Assembly: GCA_039881145.1 (NCBI GenBank)
Contig: JAYKKI010000127.1
Location: 2,666,001-2,730,000, forward strand
Origin: Druceiella hillmani
Taxonomy: Eukaryota; Arthropoda; Insecta; Lepidoptera; Hepialidae
Length of the DNA: 64,000 bases
Direction: 5' to 3'
Shown here: one piece after another, positions 1 through 14,338 of the stretch
How positions within the stretch are numbered: the first letter of the stretch is position 1
Layout of the letters: every line of letters starts with the position of its first letter
The notes under the pieces: model-generated
Databases searched by the model: none
What the model saw: the letters and a program-made list of their open reading frames with translations, nothing else
Told to the model about the DNA's origin: nothing
Position numbers and translations under genes: made by a program

Positions 1-3000
1 AATGACCGGAAATGTGTACGTTAAAGTTGAGTGACATTAAGGAAATTAAAAATACTTCGTTTGTGTCAAATATTCAATAAGCGTGCTACGATATATTTTA
101 TTAAAGAAATTGTTAGATGTTAGAGAAGATAGAACGGTTAGATACCTTCTAACAATGGCCAAATTTTTAACCGCAAATTTCATAAAATGTTTTGATCTGC
201 CCTGTCAACAATTTTTTACAGCCTTTCTTAGACAATAGCAAAATTTTTATTAGCATTATTATATTTATAAATAAATATTATAATTTTAAGAGTTTTTTAA
301 GTTTTATAGTAAACATTGTAATTAGTATTATATTTAACTAATTACTATGTTTGTTACCAAATTTACAAAATTTAATTGCTCAAAAATTTAATAAAGTAAA
401 TTTAAATGTTTATTGTAGTAACCTTTAAGAAAGTTACAAAAAGAATTAGTTATAATGTTCAGAAATTGAAAAATATGCGCAAGATAATAAACATTCGGTA
501 AGTTCATAAAATAAAGAAGTATTAATCGGATTTTTAAAACTGTATTAGTAAGTGACCTGGGCTGTTGCTGAGGGCTCTAGACTTTAGGGCGCCCAACGAC
601 TCATGCTCCGCAGTTATGGACATATTGAAAAATGATTTTTAATGCTATAGCACATGTTTAGATTCTCTGTTAATTTGTTGCTACCCGCAAGATATGATAT
701 TGTGTGAAATATGATACTGCCTATATTTTTGAATGATTTTAAAAAAAAATGTCACTTATAAAAGGAACAATTATTCCCAAGATACAAATGAAGCTATATA
801 TTAACATGAGTCTCCTGGAAATCTGTAAAAATCACGAAGTAAAATTGATATCAAAAAAGCAGGAAAGGTTAGCTACTAGGGAGTATTAGTTATTCTGAAA
901 AACTTCGAAATTTCAGAAGGAAATAGGGTATTAGGATATAGGCTACCCCTAAAATAGCTTATTTTAGTAATAAGTCATAATAATACAGACTCATCAGAAT
1001 CCATTAGCGAAATATTTATTAATATTGTTTAAAGAATAATTAGGCTAAGAGCTTCTAAATTTAATGATACAGATAGAGCAGAGATATCTTCTTCTCATTC
1101 AGGCAACTTTAAGTTAAAACTTGTTTGTCAACTTTAAGTTCAACAAAAAACTAAATAAATGTATTTAAAGCGTATTCATTCTAATTCATTAATGCCAATT
1201 TAAAATTATGTATCTGCTTGACAAAAAAGTGACGTAATTCCATTTCACTTTTAGATTTTATAAAACTTACTGAAGTGAAATTACTTAGACGGAGATTCGA
1301 TAATCGATAGGAGGATGAGAATTGAGAGTAAAATTTTAAGGTCGCCTCACGTTTAGGCACATTTCGTTATATGAGAGAAAATAAGGATATAGGTAGAGAG
1401 AAAGAGTCTATATATTCCGACGCCATGGAAATGGAGTACGATACGAAGCGATTGAATAGAACAGAGTCGAACGTTGTAGATGTACGTCTCAGACGCTACA
1501 TATGAACAGCTGAGGTACCACGCATAAGTTATGTTATTTACGTTACGTGTGTCAAAAGAAGACTAACAAAATTTTGTCGATTTATTTATATATTTATGTT
1601 TTATTTGTATCACTAAATAATATTCTGTATGTACTTCATGCATTACAAAAATAAAAACATATTAGATACACATTTTATTTATGAATCTGCAATGAACCCG
1701 TACATATATTCGTAAATATAATTTATAACGTAGACGGTATTTAAAAGTGTTCTGATACTTACTGTGTTCTGGTTATTTTTTAAATTAACAATAGGATGTG
1801 TAAGTTTATATGAAGATTAGATGTTTACATCGATTTGTAATGACATTTTATTAATTTTTCTAAATGTGTAGGGTTAAAATCTTCAATTATTTGCATTTAT
1901 TCTGCAATTTATTGATATAGTTGAAAAAATTGTGTAATACAATTCAGTAAAGCGATTTATCGAATATATCTTGCTTGAACCTATAAATCAATTAATTTAT
2001 ACAGAGCATATCGAACCATCTAAGCATTACACAATTTTGTAATTTATGAGTATAGTTAAAAACTAATAAGTATATTGTATACTTGATAAGTAAAACATTA
2101 AAACTGACATTTTCACAATCTTTCCCTGCACATTTATATTAATTTTCTAACATTGAAGATGTTGCTCGCCTCTAATTACCGTAAAAAATTTATGTTTCTG
2201 AAAAAAAATGTAAGTCAGTTCTTAAAAGTTATAATCGTTTGAAAAATATTTAATATTTAATAAAAAAATGATGACATGGTGATTATGGATGGCCATTTCT
2301 TTAATTACATTTTTTTTGGATAGTAATATTTATCGTGCATAATTCCAGAAAATTTCGCTATATCCATTGTACTTAGCCGCTGCTTAAAGCTCTTATTCAC
2401 AATAAAGTAGAAACGTCCTTCAATTTTCATATTAGACATGATTATCTTGAGAAAGACAATAAAATTGTTCAATTTCACTATTTAAATATTTTGGACACCA
2501 TAAACGCTTTACACATTTTTATTTTTAAGCCGACGCCGCACTCTCCTTTTCAATCAAAGTTATTAAGGTTATTTCCCTTGAATCTTTGAAGTTGGTAAAT
2601 AGAAAAATCTCATAGCAGAAATAAATAAGAAAAGAAAATTAATCTTTTAAAACTCTCTATTGAATTTTATATGACAAAAATGGTTTTTTGGATTTAGATC
2701 TTTTTTGTATATTTATAAAATACCTACTTACTAATCTTTACGACAATATAATACTATGATATGAAACTCTTAGAACGTGTACACTGCTAGCACTTAACCA
2801 CCTTTTTATATTATTTTTGCCGTTATTGTAAAATATACAAAATATTAGTCAATTTATTATATTTTTATTACGTATGACTTTGTGATATTTGAATATTTGC
2901 GACTTTTTTAATTTTTGGGATTGGATATTTTTAAATTTTGAATATGAAATAAATGGAAAATTCACAAGCTAATTATAGTTCCAGTTCCTTTGTCAATATC

Positions 3001-3223
3001 CTTGAAGTTCCTTTTATGCATGTAAAAATAGAGAGCTGTCGTATAACTTTTTTTTACTAAAAGGAAAAACCACCGAAAAATTACAAAAAATTAAATAGTG
3101 TCGTAACTTTCAAATATGATGTAGAAACCTTTAATCAAAATACGAATGATAAGATGCTCTTACAAATATATTTGATAGAGGAATTCCAAACGATTCACAA
3201 CCTATAATTTCCCTAAAATAAGG
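1..3223. other. AT-rich DNA without recognisable gene
   Basis: Stops are dense in all frames and no known protein motif was found. Two slightly GC-richer islands stand out, around 545-605 and 1,310-1,550, but neither carries an open frame or RNA fold I can name. It may be intergenic or intronic DNA. Confidence 0.5.
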
Positions 3224-3355
3224 TAATTAGAAATTCAATTTCCCTAACATCTAACAGATATTTTATTAAATAAACTAAGAGTTAAATATTTAATTAGAAA
3301 TTCAATTTCCCTAAGATCTAACAGCTATTTTATTAAATAAACTAAGAGTTAAATA
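3224..3355. repeat. 67-bp tandem duplication
   Basis: A unit beginning taattagaaattcaatttcc occurs at 3,224 and again at 3,291, with only a few substitutions (for example acatctaacagata against agatctaacagcta). Both copies end in the same aaactaagagttaaata string. It looks like a simple recent duplication with no coding content. Confidence 0.9.
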
Positions 3356-6300
3356 AGTGGAAACATTTTTAATTTCTTTTAATATTTTTGCGTCGGTGAA
3401 ATATATAGTAAACATTATATTCACATTTGGAAAATTAATACTCCTAAATAGTTTAACGGCAATACTATGTACACTTCATTGTATATAAATGCCTGAATGT
3501 AAATGGAAATCGCGTAGTATAGTTTTATTCTCGCTTGACAAGTTTTTTTGAAATAACATTTGCCGTGGAAATATTAATTTCATTTTGCTAAACTCATTTT
3601 CCCCAAAACAGCAAATTCAAAACCGGTTTAAAACATAAGTCAATCATTTTTATATTGTTTACTTTAAAATTACATAAGATAAGCAGAAGGAAGTATTACA
3701 CCTTCTCGTTCGTAATGCTTACATTGTAAACATTAGATACACTTACATACAAATACAAACTTAATAGTGATACATATTATTTCACTATCAGAAGCGTTGA
3801 TCGAATGCTCTTGGGTCATAAGAATGATAGGAATAAATTCAAACATTTGAGGGAAGAATTATAAATACAAACTGATATTATTTTTATTAAATTTCAACAT
3901 TTTTTTTAAAACTTGTCCCAAATAAATTTTAAAAATCTTATCCTTAAATATTTCTTGATTTTACATAGCCTACTATATTTTTTATACCATCGACTACCAA
4001 CAAGATATGCCAAAACTGGCTTCGACACCAGGGAAATATTTCTTTATTAAAATTACGTATCTACGCAAAGTAGGTGAACTCTTCTCGGTATATAATACGT
4101 GAAAAGTACCCAGGACGTCTTTCTTTTCTTTTTACAATTGTTTTTCATTGCCCATCAAAGTTGACACTAATTCTATAGGCCAACATCAGACATTGTTTAT
4201 TTTTTTACTTATTATCTATATACTATTAATAAAATTGTAACAGAGTGATGTACGTTGAAAATATTTTTTAAAAAGTTATTGATTTAGCTTATAGATAATG
4301 GAAGCTAGATAAAAGTTTTTTAGAATTGTTTGTGTCTATATGTTACTTTGAGCGGGTATCATACAAAATCTACTGGACTTAAAATCTGAGCTTCATCTAC
4401 TACAAGAATATTAATTTGTCCTATTCAGAAGATTGGTAGGATGAGATTAGGGAGACTTTGTTCATGGAAATGGCAAAATTGTGAATAGAAAAATAATCCA
4501 CCATCGGAAATTCAACCGTTGATTCTAACATCAACCATTATAAGTCATGTATTGATTTCCACCAAAGCGAAATAAAATGATGCTATTAAATTCATTGTAG
4601 TTAAAATAGCATAAACCTGAATTTGATGACATTGTGATTGTAGTATGCTTGCCGTCTAGACATGTGCAAAATCAACAGAAATGTAAAATTCTTTCCACTT
4701 TTATTTTGTATCGACAGAGTCTGACACAAAATTTCGTCTTTAAGAGTTCATTGACAATGGATGTCATAAATCATTAAATGAAAACAAAATAAAGGAGACA
4801 ATGGGATGTTATACCAAAATATTAATTAAAATCACTATTCAGTATGGTCGATGTATCCACAGTCAACTCAAAAAGCAAAAAAAAAAGGAAAACGTCGATT
4901 GACCATTGCTTTCTTCTGAAGAGAGAAGTATATTTTTAAAAAAGAATGAGTATAATTATTCAAAAGATGATCAATAAGAAGGCTTTAAATCTGGACCCTG
5001 GACTGGTGCTGGCTACGAAAATATTAAGGATATATTTTTTGAAATCTAATGAGTATGTACCATGTTATACAATGTCAACTCGATGAAGCATAGAGTATAG
5101 TATGTTCATTATATCAGCATCCAAGCTTACTGATATATGACCACTAATTCCATCACTAACTACATAGTAACTTATCTCCCATTATAGCTCAAAGCCATCA
5201 CCATAACTCTAAAAAAAACTAATTGGCATGTATACAAAATTCTTTTTCTACTTAAACATAAAATCCAATCTTTAAAAAATCTAAAACGATTACATTTGTA
5301 CTTTCCCTAGTGAAATAACAATCCTTCATCTATTAGAACCTCAAGTTCTGTAATCAAATATTACTACAAAGATCCATCTAAAATTATATTGACTTTCTAT
5401 TGCATACCAGTCACAACACTTAAATTGATATATGAAGAAACTACTAGTATATATGTCAACAAATGACATGTCTTCTGTTATCACAACTACAGTAGCTGCC
5501 GTTTCTTATGAAGAACATTCTACCATAGCAATAATATCAACAACTGCTTGAGTAATTTAAATACTAAGTTAATTATTAGTTCCAATACAAGATAGATTAC
5601 AAAAAGAGAATTAGACTCTAAGTTTGATTCAGAATTCTTTTTCCTTCTGATATTGGGATAAAAACTATGATATATGTTGTACTTAGAGCCTTTGCCGATG
5701 TAATAACAAAACATTTCATGTCTTTAACAGGTCCCAAAATTGCCAAAATGCGAAGAATAACTGGCAACTTTTCTTCAAGCGTTAGACATTCCCACATGTA
5801 AGTATTATGTTTTTCAAGCATGATGTTACCAAACTACTCTTCTGCGTTATAAAATAATTGTTTAATTAGCTATATTTTTAATTAATTTAGTTTTCTTCAA
5901 ATAGGCACAGATTTATAATTATTTAGTTGAGCGATGTAAACGCAATCTGTCATATTTCTTTTTAAATAAGGAGTGTTATATATAAAAATTATTAAAAACA
6001 TAATACATATCTATGTTTCAAAATCGAATATTTTCCTCTCCAACAAAATTGAAAAGCGTTAGTCAGCATCACGAAGGAAAATTTTAACTCCACGATAGTG
6101 TAACATAAATATAATTTGCAGGCAATCTGCTATAATAGCTACTGCGACGCCATTAGACCCGACATTAAAATGGACGTGATATTTGGCAGCAGCTTGTCTT
6201 TATTTAATTTTAAGGAAATATTAATTTTGTAGTTTCCTAACATTGCGGTCAATATTCAATTAAACACTTTATAGGATTCAATTCCCGGTTTTCTGACAAT

Positions 6301-6483
6301 CAGACAATCGGATCGCAATTATATTGAATTTTCAAAGACCTTCATTCATATTGTTTTTGTACTTGAGTTAAAAATACGCAATTTTAAAGAATTTTCAAAT
6401 AACTAGAATTATGAGTGTTTGGGTTTTAATTTATAACTCATTTTTTATTTATAATCATTAACAAAACCGATCATCAAACGTTA
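3356..6483. other. AT-rich DNA, no gene recognised
   Basis: The only longer open frame is on the minus strand (5,821-5,618, 67 codons, containing NTYMWECLTLEEKLPV). I do not recognise it and see no neighbouring exon or splice signals that would extend it. The rest holds short homopolymer and AT-rich stretches. Confidence 0.45.
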
Positions 6484-6484
6484 T

Positions 6485-6545
<61 letters not shown>
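6484..6545. repeat. Compound (AC)n(AT)n microsatellite
   Basis: About 12 AC dinucleotides run directly into about 19 AT dinucleotides. The same CA-into-TA structure occurs at 51,118-51,187. Confidence 0.95.
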
Positions 6546-6552
<7 letters not shown>

Positions 6553-9040
6553 AAAAATATTGAAGATATCACAAAAATTAAGTTTTAGTAACCTTGTTCT
6601 TGGTACATATTTATGTTCGATCCATGGTGAATATTTAAAATGACTATCTCCTGTCCCAAGCGCCCTTATTTACGCATTATGTTCATGACGCGAGAAAATT
6701 TATATAATTTTTGGATTAGGGCAGATATCTTGATAATATATTCCAATACTCATTAAAATATAACTAAATATTATATCGAGTTGTTTTATATAATATTCCT
6801 AACTTCCTTAATGTCGCTCAAATTTTTCAAACCGTTTTTACTTAATATCGTTCGGTATTTCGGTCAAGCGATCTCCAAGCATATATATTAGCAATGACAG
6901 CTTTTGTTTATTAAATTAAATGGATACAATATCTATATGGCGGAAACTACGGTCAAAAAACTTATTATATTCAATCATGTCTTAAAATTTTAAAGTTATG
7001 AAGTTTTATTTATTTTTGAAATAGCATTGTTAATGATTTAAAATGAAGATGACTTCAATTATACGCAATGACTGTCTCATGATCACCAAATTAAATATTT
7101 CACATACACTCATCGTATACGTAGAGTATTTAACTTAGTGATAATGAGAGAGTCACATTTTATAATTACGGAATTATATACGTATAAACTACTCAATTCG
7201 TTTTCGATAAAATCGCTGCATCATGTTTTTAACCTCTTTCAAAAATTGGCAAAACTACATTTAAGTAAAGCAAAGAATAAAAAAAATTCTAAAGTAAACA
7301 AAGTCAACAAATCTATCAGTTGATAGTTGACATACGACAGGATATGTCAAAGCCACATCAGCCACATGGACATATACGATCATCGTCTCCCCACTCATCA
7401 AACATAATATGACACGACCAACACTCATCGTCGACAATTATGAGGCGTCTCCGTCAACCGTCACAGCGCAGTTGCTTTATTTAAGCTGCCAGGCTTGCAT
7501 TTTCCGGATGTGAATAAAATGTTGAATGTGTTATCATTGAACGTAAACTTGAAAGGAAATGTATATTGTGGCTATTGTAGACATGTTTATTTTATTGCAC
7601 ATAATAAACAGGTAAGCAAAAAGTGTATATTGAAAATTAAGTTATTTTTTCTTATCTTCAATATCATGCATTATTATTAAGGGTCACCCGAAAGTTTGAT
7701 CTCGCTAGCGTGCTCCAAAAACACTCAAAAAGCTGTAGCTCCAAAATTTTTTTGTTGTGGAAGTATTATTTTTTTTTAAATAATTAATTTAAAAATTGTA
7801 TTATTATCATGCAAGAATTATCATAAATGTAAAGAAAATAATTAAATTGAAGTAATGTCCATAGACACAAGAACGAACTGAGTACGTTTTCGTTAATTTT
7901 AGTTAAAACTTTGCCGTAATGAATTTCGATAAATAATTTTCTAAATTAGGCAAATAGAATGTAAAATAGATTAGTTTGTCAAGAATTCGGCGAATACAAT
8001 GATTAAAATATTATCGTACATTCATATTTTTGTATAAAATTAACTGACAGCAGTTTGTTAAAAAATGTTAAAAGAATTTTATGTTAATTTTATATTTATG
8101 TAAAATTTATATATATATTATGAAATAGATATTTTTCTTTATAATAAGATGTGAGATTATAATAAAAAAAAGACAAACTTCCTCCTTAAAAATGTAGCCA
8201 AAAAAGTACTGAGACAGAATCAGCCATGTTGTTAATGAACTTTACCAGAAACGTGTAAGTGAGTTATACCTTTTCATCTAGATTTATTAAATATTATATT
8301 TATTATAATATCGAGTTTAGTTGTAGTGAATAGTTTTCCAATATTAACATTTTGACAACCTAAATTGTTTAAGATGGAAATTCTAATATTTTTTTTAAAT
8401 ACAAGCCAAGTAATTCATGTTAGAAGGGAAGTGTCAATAGTGTAGCTTGGAACTTTGTAGTGTAATATCATGCATTCCGATAGCGAAACCACATACAAAC
8501 AAAATGAACATTTTTATGATAATTGTATATCTGCCATATTGCACGAATGGTGGAATAAACATTAGAAGTAAATTCAAGATAAATAGTTAATGTAAGTGCA
8601 TAAACTATTATTGTTTAAGTCAATTCAATTTTTATGTGAACCCCATCTGGGTTATTAATATACTTGCATTTTTTAAACTCTAGCATCACAGTTGCCCAAA
8701 AAGTCTCTGTTGATATTTTTAACAGCTAAACTTTGGATTTTGCAAAAGTTAAAACATATTACCCTTAAAAATTAGGTTATTTTTTTTTAATATGCTGGTA
8801 TTATGGAGAATCATACATCAAATGGTTAACATATTACCTGAAGTCATGTCCCGTAACTGTCCTTCCCAAATGACATTAAAAATATATGTCCATTAAATGA
8901 AGAAACTGTGATTTCACCTTGTAAACATAGCTATCAGAATCAGTTACAACTGTATACGTAATGACTTTGAACATGTCTGAATCTGTATGTTCAGTTGATT
9001 ATGAATCGCTATTAAGTTTGGTTGTTCTTTTTGTAGTAGC
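6546..9040. other. AT-rich DNA with a GC-richer patch at 7,330-7,520
   Basis: No gene recognised. The patch around 7,330-7,520 is richer in C and G than its surroundings and holds a TATTTAAG box near 7,477 followed about 20-30 bases later by gcttgcattttcc. This could be a core promoter (of a gene or of an LTR), but no matching coding region follows; the 61-codon frame at 7,495-7,680 has no known motif. Confidence 0.3.
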
Positions 9041-9590
9041 ATGCCTAAAATTTCAAGTTTAACATTTGAACAACGTGACATTCTACAGCATTTTAATGAA
9101 TATCCAAATCTTTTTCATAAGATAATTTCTTGTTACGAAACTTGGACCTTTCAATACCATTCTGAAATCAAAATCCAGTTAATGCCCTGGAAAATACGGT
9201 CATCGCTTGGAAAAAGCTTGTCAAAATAAATCAAAATTCAAAACGAACTCATTATATTTCTTGATAACAAAAATGTAATTTTGAAAGAAAGGAATCCAGC
9301 GGGCTCTATATTTATCCAATAATGTTATAAGGAACTTTTGATAAAATTGCCAGCAAAAGCCAGAAAAAAAACGGTCGCACCGGTGGAAAAATTGAACATC
9401 TTACACATTCACCATGCGACCTATTCTCTACATACCTATTCCCAAAAAAGTAAATCAGTGCCTTAATGAAGGAAATGGTGGATGTATTGAAACAGCTAAC
9501 ACACCTTCAGACAGCCTTCAACAAGTGAAAAACAAATGGCAGCAATATATTAAAGAAATAGAAAGGATATTAAAGTGGGCTAACATTAAA
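9041..9590 (+). pseudogene. Mariner-family transposase remnant (Tc1/mariner)
   Basis: The open frame at 9,041-9,229 reads like the catalytic core of a mariner transposase: FNEYPNLFHKIISCYETW lines up with the usual FN-DP-FL-KIITGDETW block, followed by a TFQYHSEIKIQ segment where the family has a W-F-YDPE-K-Q segment, and then IIFLDNKNVILKE in the next stretch. Near 9,500-9,590 a [19 protein letters not shown] segment resembles the C-terminal tail (F-WK-RW--C---GEYFE). The first catalytic aspartate of the GDETW motif is replaced by tyrosine, there are stops and frame changes, and the second half of the DDE core is missing. Terminal inverted repeats and the TA target duplication were not found. 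The fossil is directly followed by a long (TA)n tract. It encodes no active enzyme. Confidence 0.72.
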
Positions 9591-9598
9591 CTCACTAT

Positions 9599-9736
<138 letters not shown>

Positions 9737-12369
9737 CATTAACTTCACACACTAATTAATTTTTTTTACTATGTAATAATGTTCCTAAATGCACATTAAT
9801 ATTGAGAATTATGCTTCGGTTAAATTAGTTACTAAAAACAGAGTATAGTTGTTAAGATAAATAAGATTTTTATCCTTTTTACTTGAATAGCTTTCGTGAA
9901 ACAAGAAATATTAAATTGTGAATTGATAAAAGTCCAATCTAGCCCCTATTTCACTTTGGACCATAAATACTTTGATTTCATTATAAATTAATTGAATTCT
10001 AGATCCTAAATATTATTATAAATTCTCTAAATACGAGACTAACAATATTAGTTATGATAAATTCTTTGATTATGCGCATATCGATCTCCTATTGCTCACA
10101 CTAAAAGACTAAAATATTAGCCATATTGTAATGAAATACCCAAAAGCTACCTTTTGTTTTAAAATTCACAACTTTATCTCTCATTCTCAGTTACGATATA
10201 AGACAAAAGGTAATATAACCGTCATGTAATTGGTAAACAAATACCGACCTCTGAATTTTAATTAATTAGCCCAAGCTTGGCCTAGCTCCAATTATAATAT
10301 AAGTTTACAGCCTAAACAAACTTACTCGCCGAAATTGAAATTGAGATATGCAATAGTTCAATTAATACGTTAAATTAATAGCAAGCAATCAATGCGAAAA
10401 TGCTGTATTTTGTCCTGTTTACTTGTTTGGCTTAACAACTTTAATGATCTACGTATTACGCAGTAATTTTGAAAGAAATTGTCTACAACTTCGTTGACCG
10501 GACAGATATTTTATCTTGAACAGATATTTTAATTATAACAGACTTTAGATTTTTGAAACAATCAAACTGAACGATTGTATTCAAAGCACTATTAAATTTA
10601 GTTTGTTCCGGAAAAAATAATAAAAAAAATTACTTTTTTGCGATATTTAAAAGGAGTAAATGGAAATTGTATTTTAATTCCTGAAAATATGTTTAACCTT
10701 AATTTATTTTATCTAGTAATTATTTTCATAAAAAAAATAATATCGTTGATTAAGGATACAATTTAGATGTTCTTTAAAAATTCCCCTAAAATTCAAATTA
10801 AAATATTAAATTTTCTGAAGTAGTTACTTTCATTCAAGTATAATTATGAAATTATTAATTTTTTTTTTCAATTTTCTTCATTATATTAATTTTAAATTCA
10901 TTTGATTGAAAATGAAATTAAATTTTTCTTCACAGTTAAGAGAGAGATAGCTCAAACAATAAAAATGTGACAACTGTTATGGACAAAAATTCATGCGGTC
11001 ATTAAATATTTAAGTAAAAATTTCAATAAATATATAAATAAAACGTACAATTTAAAATAAATTAAAAATTCGATGGGTTTCCTATTAACCATTGAGAAAT
11101 TCTTATGATCACCTCCCGCCTGTGGCACCATTTCCGATCGCTGTTAACATTTATTCTGTTGTCACTTGAATTACACAAGTTTTTAAAGTTCCAAATCAAT
11201 ACGATAGTCAGAAGTGGGTTGAAAATCGACTTACTAGATTTTGTTTTAAGCATAAGGTGTTAAAATGTAAGCTAATAAAAGTGTATTAAATATAAAATCT
11301 TAGTAATAACTGAATTCCTTGCTTAATGGTAATTACGTTACATTAATGTCCAGTTTTAAATACAACTTTCATAAAATAATGGTATGAAAATTTTTAATAG
11401 AAAAATAGAACGAAATTTTGGAAAAAACTTAAGAAAATCTCATACAAACAAATAAGTTAATAAATAATGCAATTAAATGCTTGGCATAATATACCATATA
11501 TTTCTTTATACAGTTAGGCAGTCTCTTATCTAAGATACGGCAAAGATTTTCCTTTTTTACTTACAATAAATGCGTATCTTTGTTCCTTACTACGCCTAGT
11601 CTGCTACTATTTGCAATCGGACTGTCTTTCACTTACGTCATGTTGGATCTCTATTCGGAGATCTCTCTCGGTTTATTATTGCGTTACATTGAATCAAAGA
11701 TTATGTTAAGGGCAAACAAGCTATGCGTGTATCAAATTCTTTATATAATAGACATCGGATTTTCTTCCTGTATTTACAATATCTACAAAAAAATTCACTA
11801 AAAATATTATTAACCCAGTCTTAAATGATCGGGCACCCAAGAGACCAATATGGTGCAGTTTTCATTAATTGCACCTTACAATTGTGAAATAAACAAAGTT
11901 AAACATCACGATGGTTATAGTCAGTATATATGTATTTGAAAGGTCTCCTAAAGGTGCATTATATTAATTAAATTAAAATATGCGCTCTTGCATAATCAAG
12001 TTCATTTTCATCCGTGAAAAATGAAGCATTTTATAAAAAACACGCGACTTAAAATTTGAGGAAAATATAAAATACAACTTTCCGATCACAAATTGAATAA
12101 ATAATTTGTGTTCTGAATGCGCAACCTTGAACGCGATCACGTCATTGATTCGTCCGTAAGCCCATCTGACAGTGACTAGCTTCTAACTTCTAAACCAAAT
12201 AAGATAGCTGTTTGGATTACACTCGTAATTTATGTCTAATTTGCACAAAATTGGAAAATGTACTGAAAATTACTTAGAATTATATTTTAAACGACCTTGA
12301 CGGGCTTTGACAGAACATTGGCTAAAAGATTATGAAATAATGCTTAGTTTAAAAAAATTATCAAGTAAC
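9737..12369. other. AT-rich DNA without recognisable gene
   Basis: Frames at 11,253-11,062 (minus) and 11,580-11,801 (plus) are short and carry no known motif; the latter starts on TTG, not ATG. A small direct repeat (gacagatattttat / aacagatattttaat) lies near 10,500-10,540. The patch around 12,120-12,200 is GC-richer but unassigned. Confidence 0.45.
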
Positions 12370-14338
12370 TAGTTATTTTAGCAGAAAAAAAGTTATGAGA
12401 GGTGGCTCCTTAATCTTATTTAAAAATGATCTCAACGAAAAGGACGTAAAGTTATAGTAAAACTTAGTGGTGAACAAACGATCGAGTTATCATCATTTGA
12501 GTTGGATAAATACATTTTTATTTGCATATTTCAAAATCTTTCATGAAATTACACTTACTTTCAGACTATAATGGAGGACGAATTAAAAATGGTATCCCCT
12601 GGTAAAAAAAAACTTCTTAGTTTGCGTTGATTTCAATATTAGCCTACCTATGAACTCAATAATTACCTTAAAATTTATAAATTTATTTAAATCTGTCCTC
12701 TTAAAAATATTTTTGTGATTTTAACGTTGGGAATAAAGAGGTTGTAAATTGTTTACCATCAGATAATAGCGGTAAATATATTGTATTTGAGGAGGTTGTA
12801 ATTAAAACATCAAATAACAAGAGAATAGACCAATAACAGCTAATATTTAAAAAAAATTGAAGTCAACGTAAAAAACAAATTAGTATCCATTGATCGAACA
12901 CAGAATAATCCAGATAGTCTTTATAATAAAATAAATTTAAAAAAAAATTTTAAAAAAATATTTACGTTTGAAATTAAAAAAAAATATTCCAAACTCGCAA
13001 AATTGTAACTAACATTAAAACCAAATTTTGTGGTTGGGCTACGAGCAGCATACGTAAAAGCATTGATACTTTGTTTGAGTTATGTAATATGAGAACATTT
13101 ACCCATAACATTCACCAAGTACGTTAAAACTACACAAAAAGTATATTAAAAGACTAAATTTAACTAAAATTACGTCAAAGATAAAATGTTCAAAGATAAA
13201 AGATAAAATATGGGAAGTTAAATCAACAGGATCTTTAGTACAGATGGATGTTCCCCAAGGCTCTATATTAGGACCCTTTCTTTTTCTTATGTACATTAAC
13301 GATCTGCCTTTTTGGTTGATTTTTTGCTGAAATAATATTGTTTGCTTACGGTACATCTCTCATATTTAAAATAAATAGGTATGTTGAATAATTAGATGAC
13401 GCTAATAAATCAATGTCACAAATAATTAATTGGTTTACGGTTAATAATTTACTACGCAATGCAAAAAAAAACTAAGCGTATTAAATGTACTCTTCCAAAT
13501 GTAAAACTAAATGACACTAAATTGGTGTTTGATAATAAAATGGATTTTGTCAGCACAATAATCTTTCTCGGCATTACTATAGACAGTAAACTACAAAGGG
13601 GAGCTCACATTTTACAATTGGCAGGGAAACTTAGTTCCACTGCATGCGCCGTCAAGAAAATCAGAGATTTAACAAATATTGAAACTGCAAGAATTGTTTA
13701 TTTTAACTACTTTCATAGTATAGTGTCGTACGATACATTGTTGCGGAGTGGAGCTGCTAATAATGAATGCATTTTTATTTTGCACAAGTACAATCGTTAC
13801 TAAAATTCGCTCAATATACAAATTAAATTCTCAAGATTCGCTTAGAGAACTATAAAAAATAATTAATATACTAACTTGACCTTCGCAAAATATTTTTGAA
13901 AATATTGTAAATGTGAGGAAAAAACAATTACTTCACCGTAAAATAAGAATAAACTGGATATTCCCAATTTTAGACTCACAGAGGTTGGTAGTTCTTTTTT
14001 AGGGAAGAGTATATACTCCTATAATACAATACCAGAAGATGTATTGAAATTGTCAGAAAAACATTTTAAATACGTTGTTAAGACTCGTTTACTAGAAAAA
14101 GCGTATTATAAAATTGGTGATTACGTAAACATAAAAAATTACTGGAGTCATCACCCTAACTTATCAAACTAGTATACATAAATATAATTTTATCATAAAA
14201 TTTCAATATTTTATGATAAAATTTGATATCTATATATTGTTTTTTGTGTTTTTTTTTTGTTTTATAGACTTTTGACGTTCAACAAGGGAACAAAATGTAT
14301 GTATGTTGAATAAAAATAAAATTTAATTTAATTTAATT
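12370..14338 (+). mobile_element. Degenerate Jockey-like non-LTR retrotransposon (LINE)
   Basis: Pieces of the endonuclease-reverse transcriptase protein can be read in order across several frames. At about 12,395-12,640 there are traces of the apurinic endonuclease (GGSLILFKNDLNEKDV, later a segment with IFICIFQ and, in another frame, VDFNISLPMNS). At 13,240-13,310 the reverse transcriptase palm block reads VPQGSILGPFLFLMYINDLP. The catalytic FADD box that should follow reads FAYGTSLIF, so both aspartates are lost. After a frame change in an A-run, the open frame 13,459-13,803 gives the thumb region (FLGITIDSKLQ, then IVYFNYFHSIVSYDTLL). A final segment at about 13,960-14,170 ends PNLSN-stop. 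The sequence ends with an AATTTAATTTAATTTAATT simple tail, as expected of a LINE 3' end. Much of the middle is deleted, and the element is dead. Clade assignment beyond Jockey-like is uncertain. Confidence 0.82.

Noticed and set aside
4980..5830. Copia-type polyprotein remnant
   Set aside because: Translations of both strands gave no reverse transcriptase, integrase or RNase H motif.
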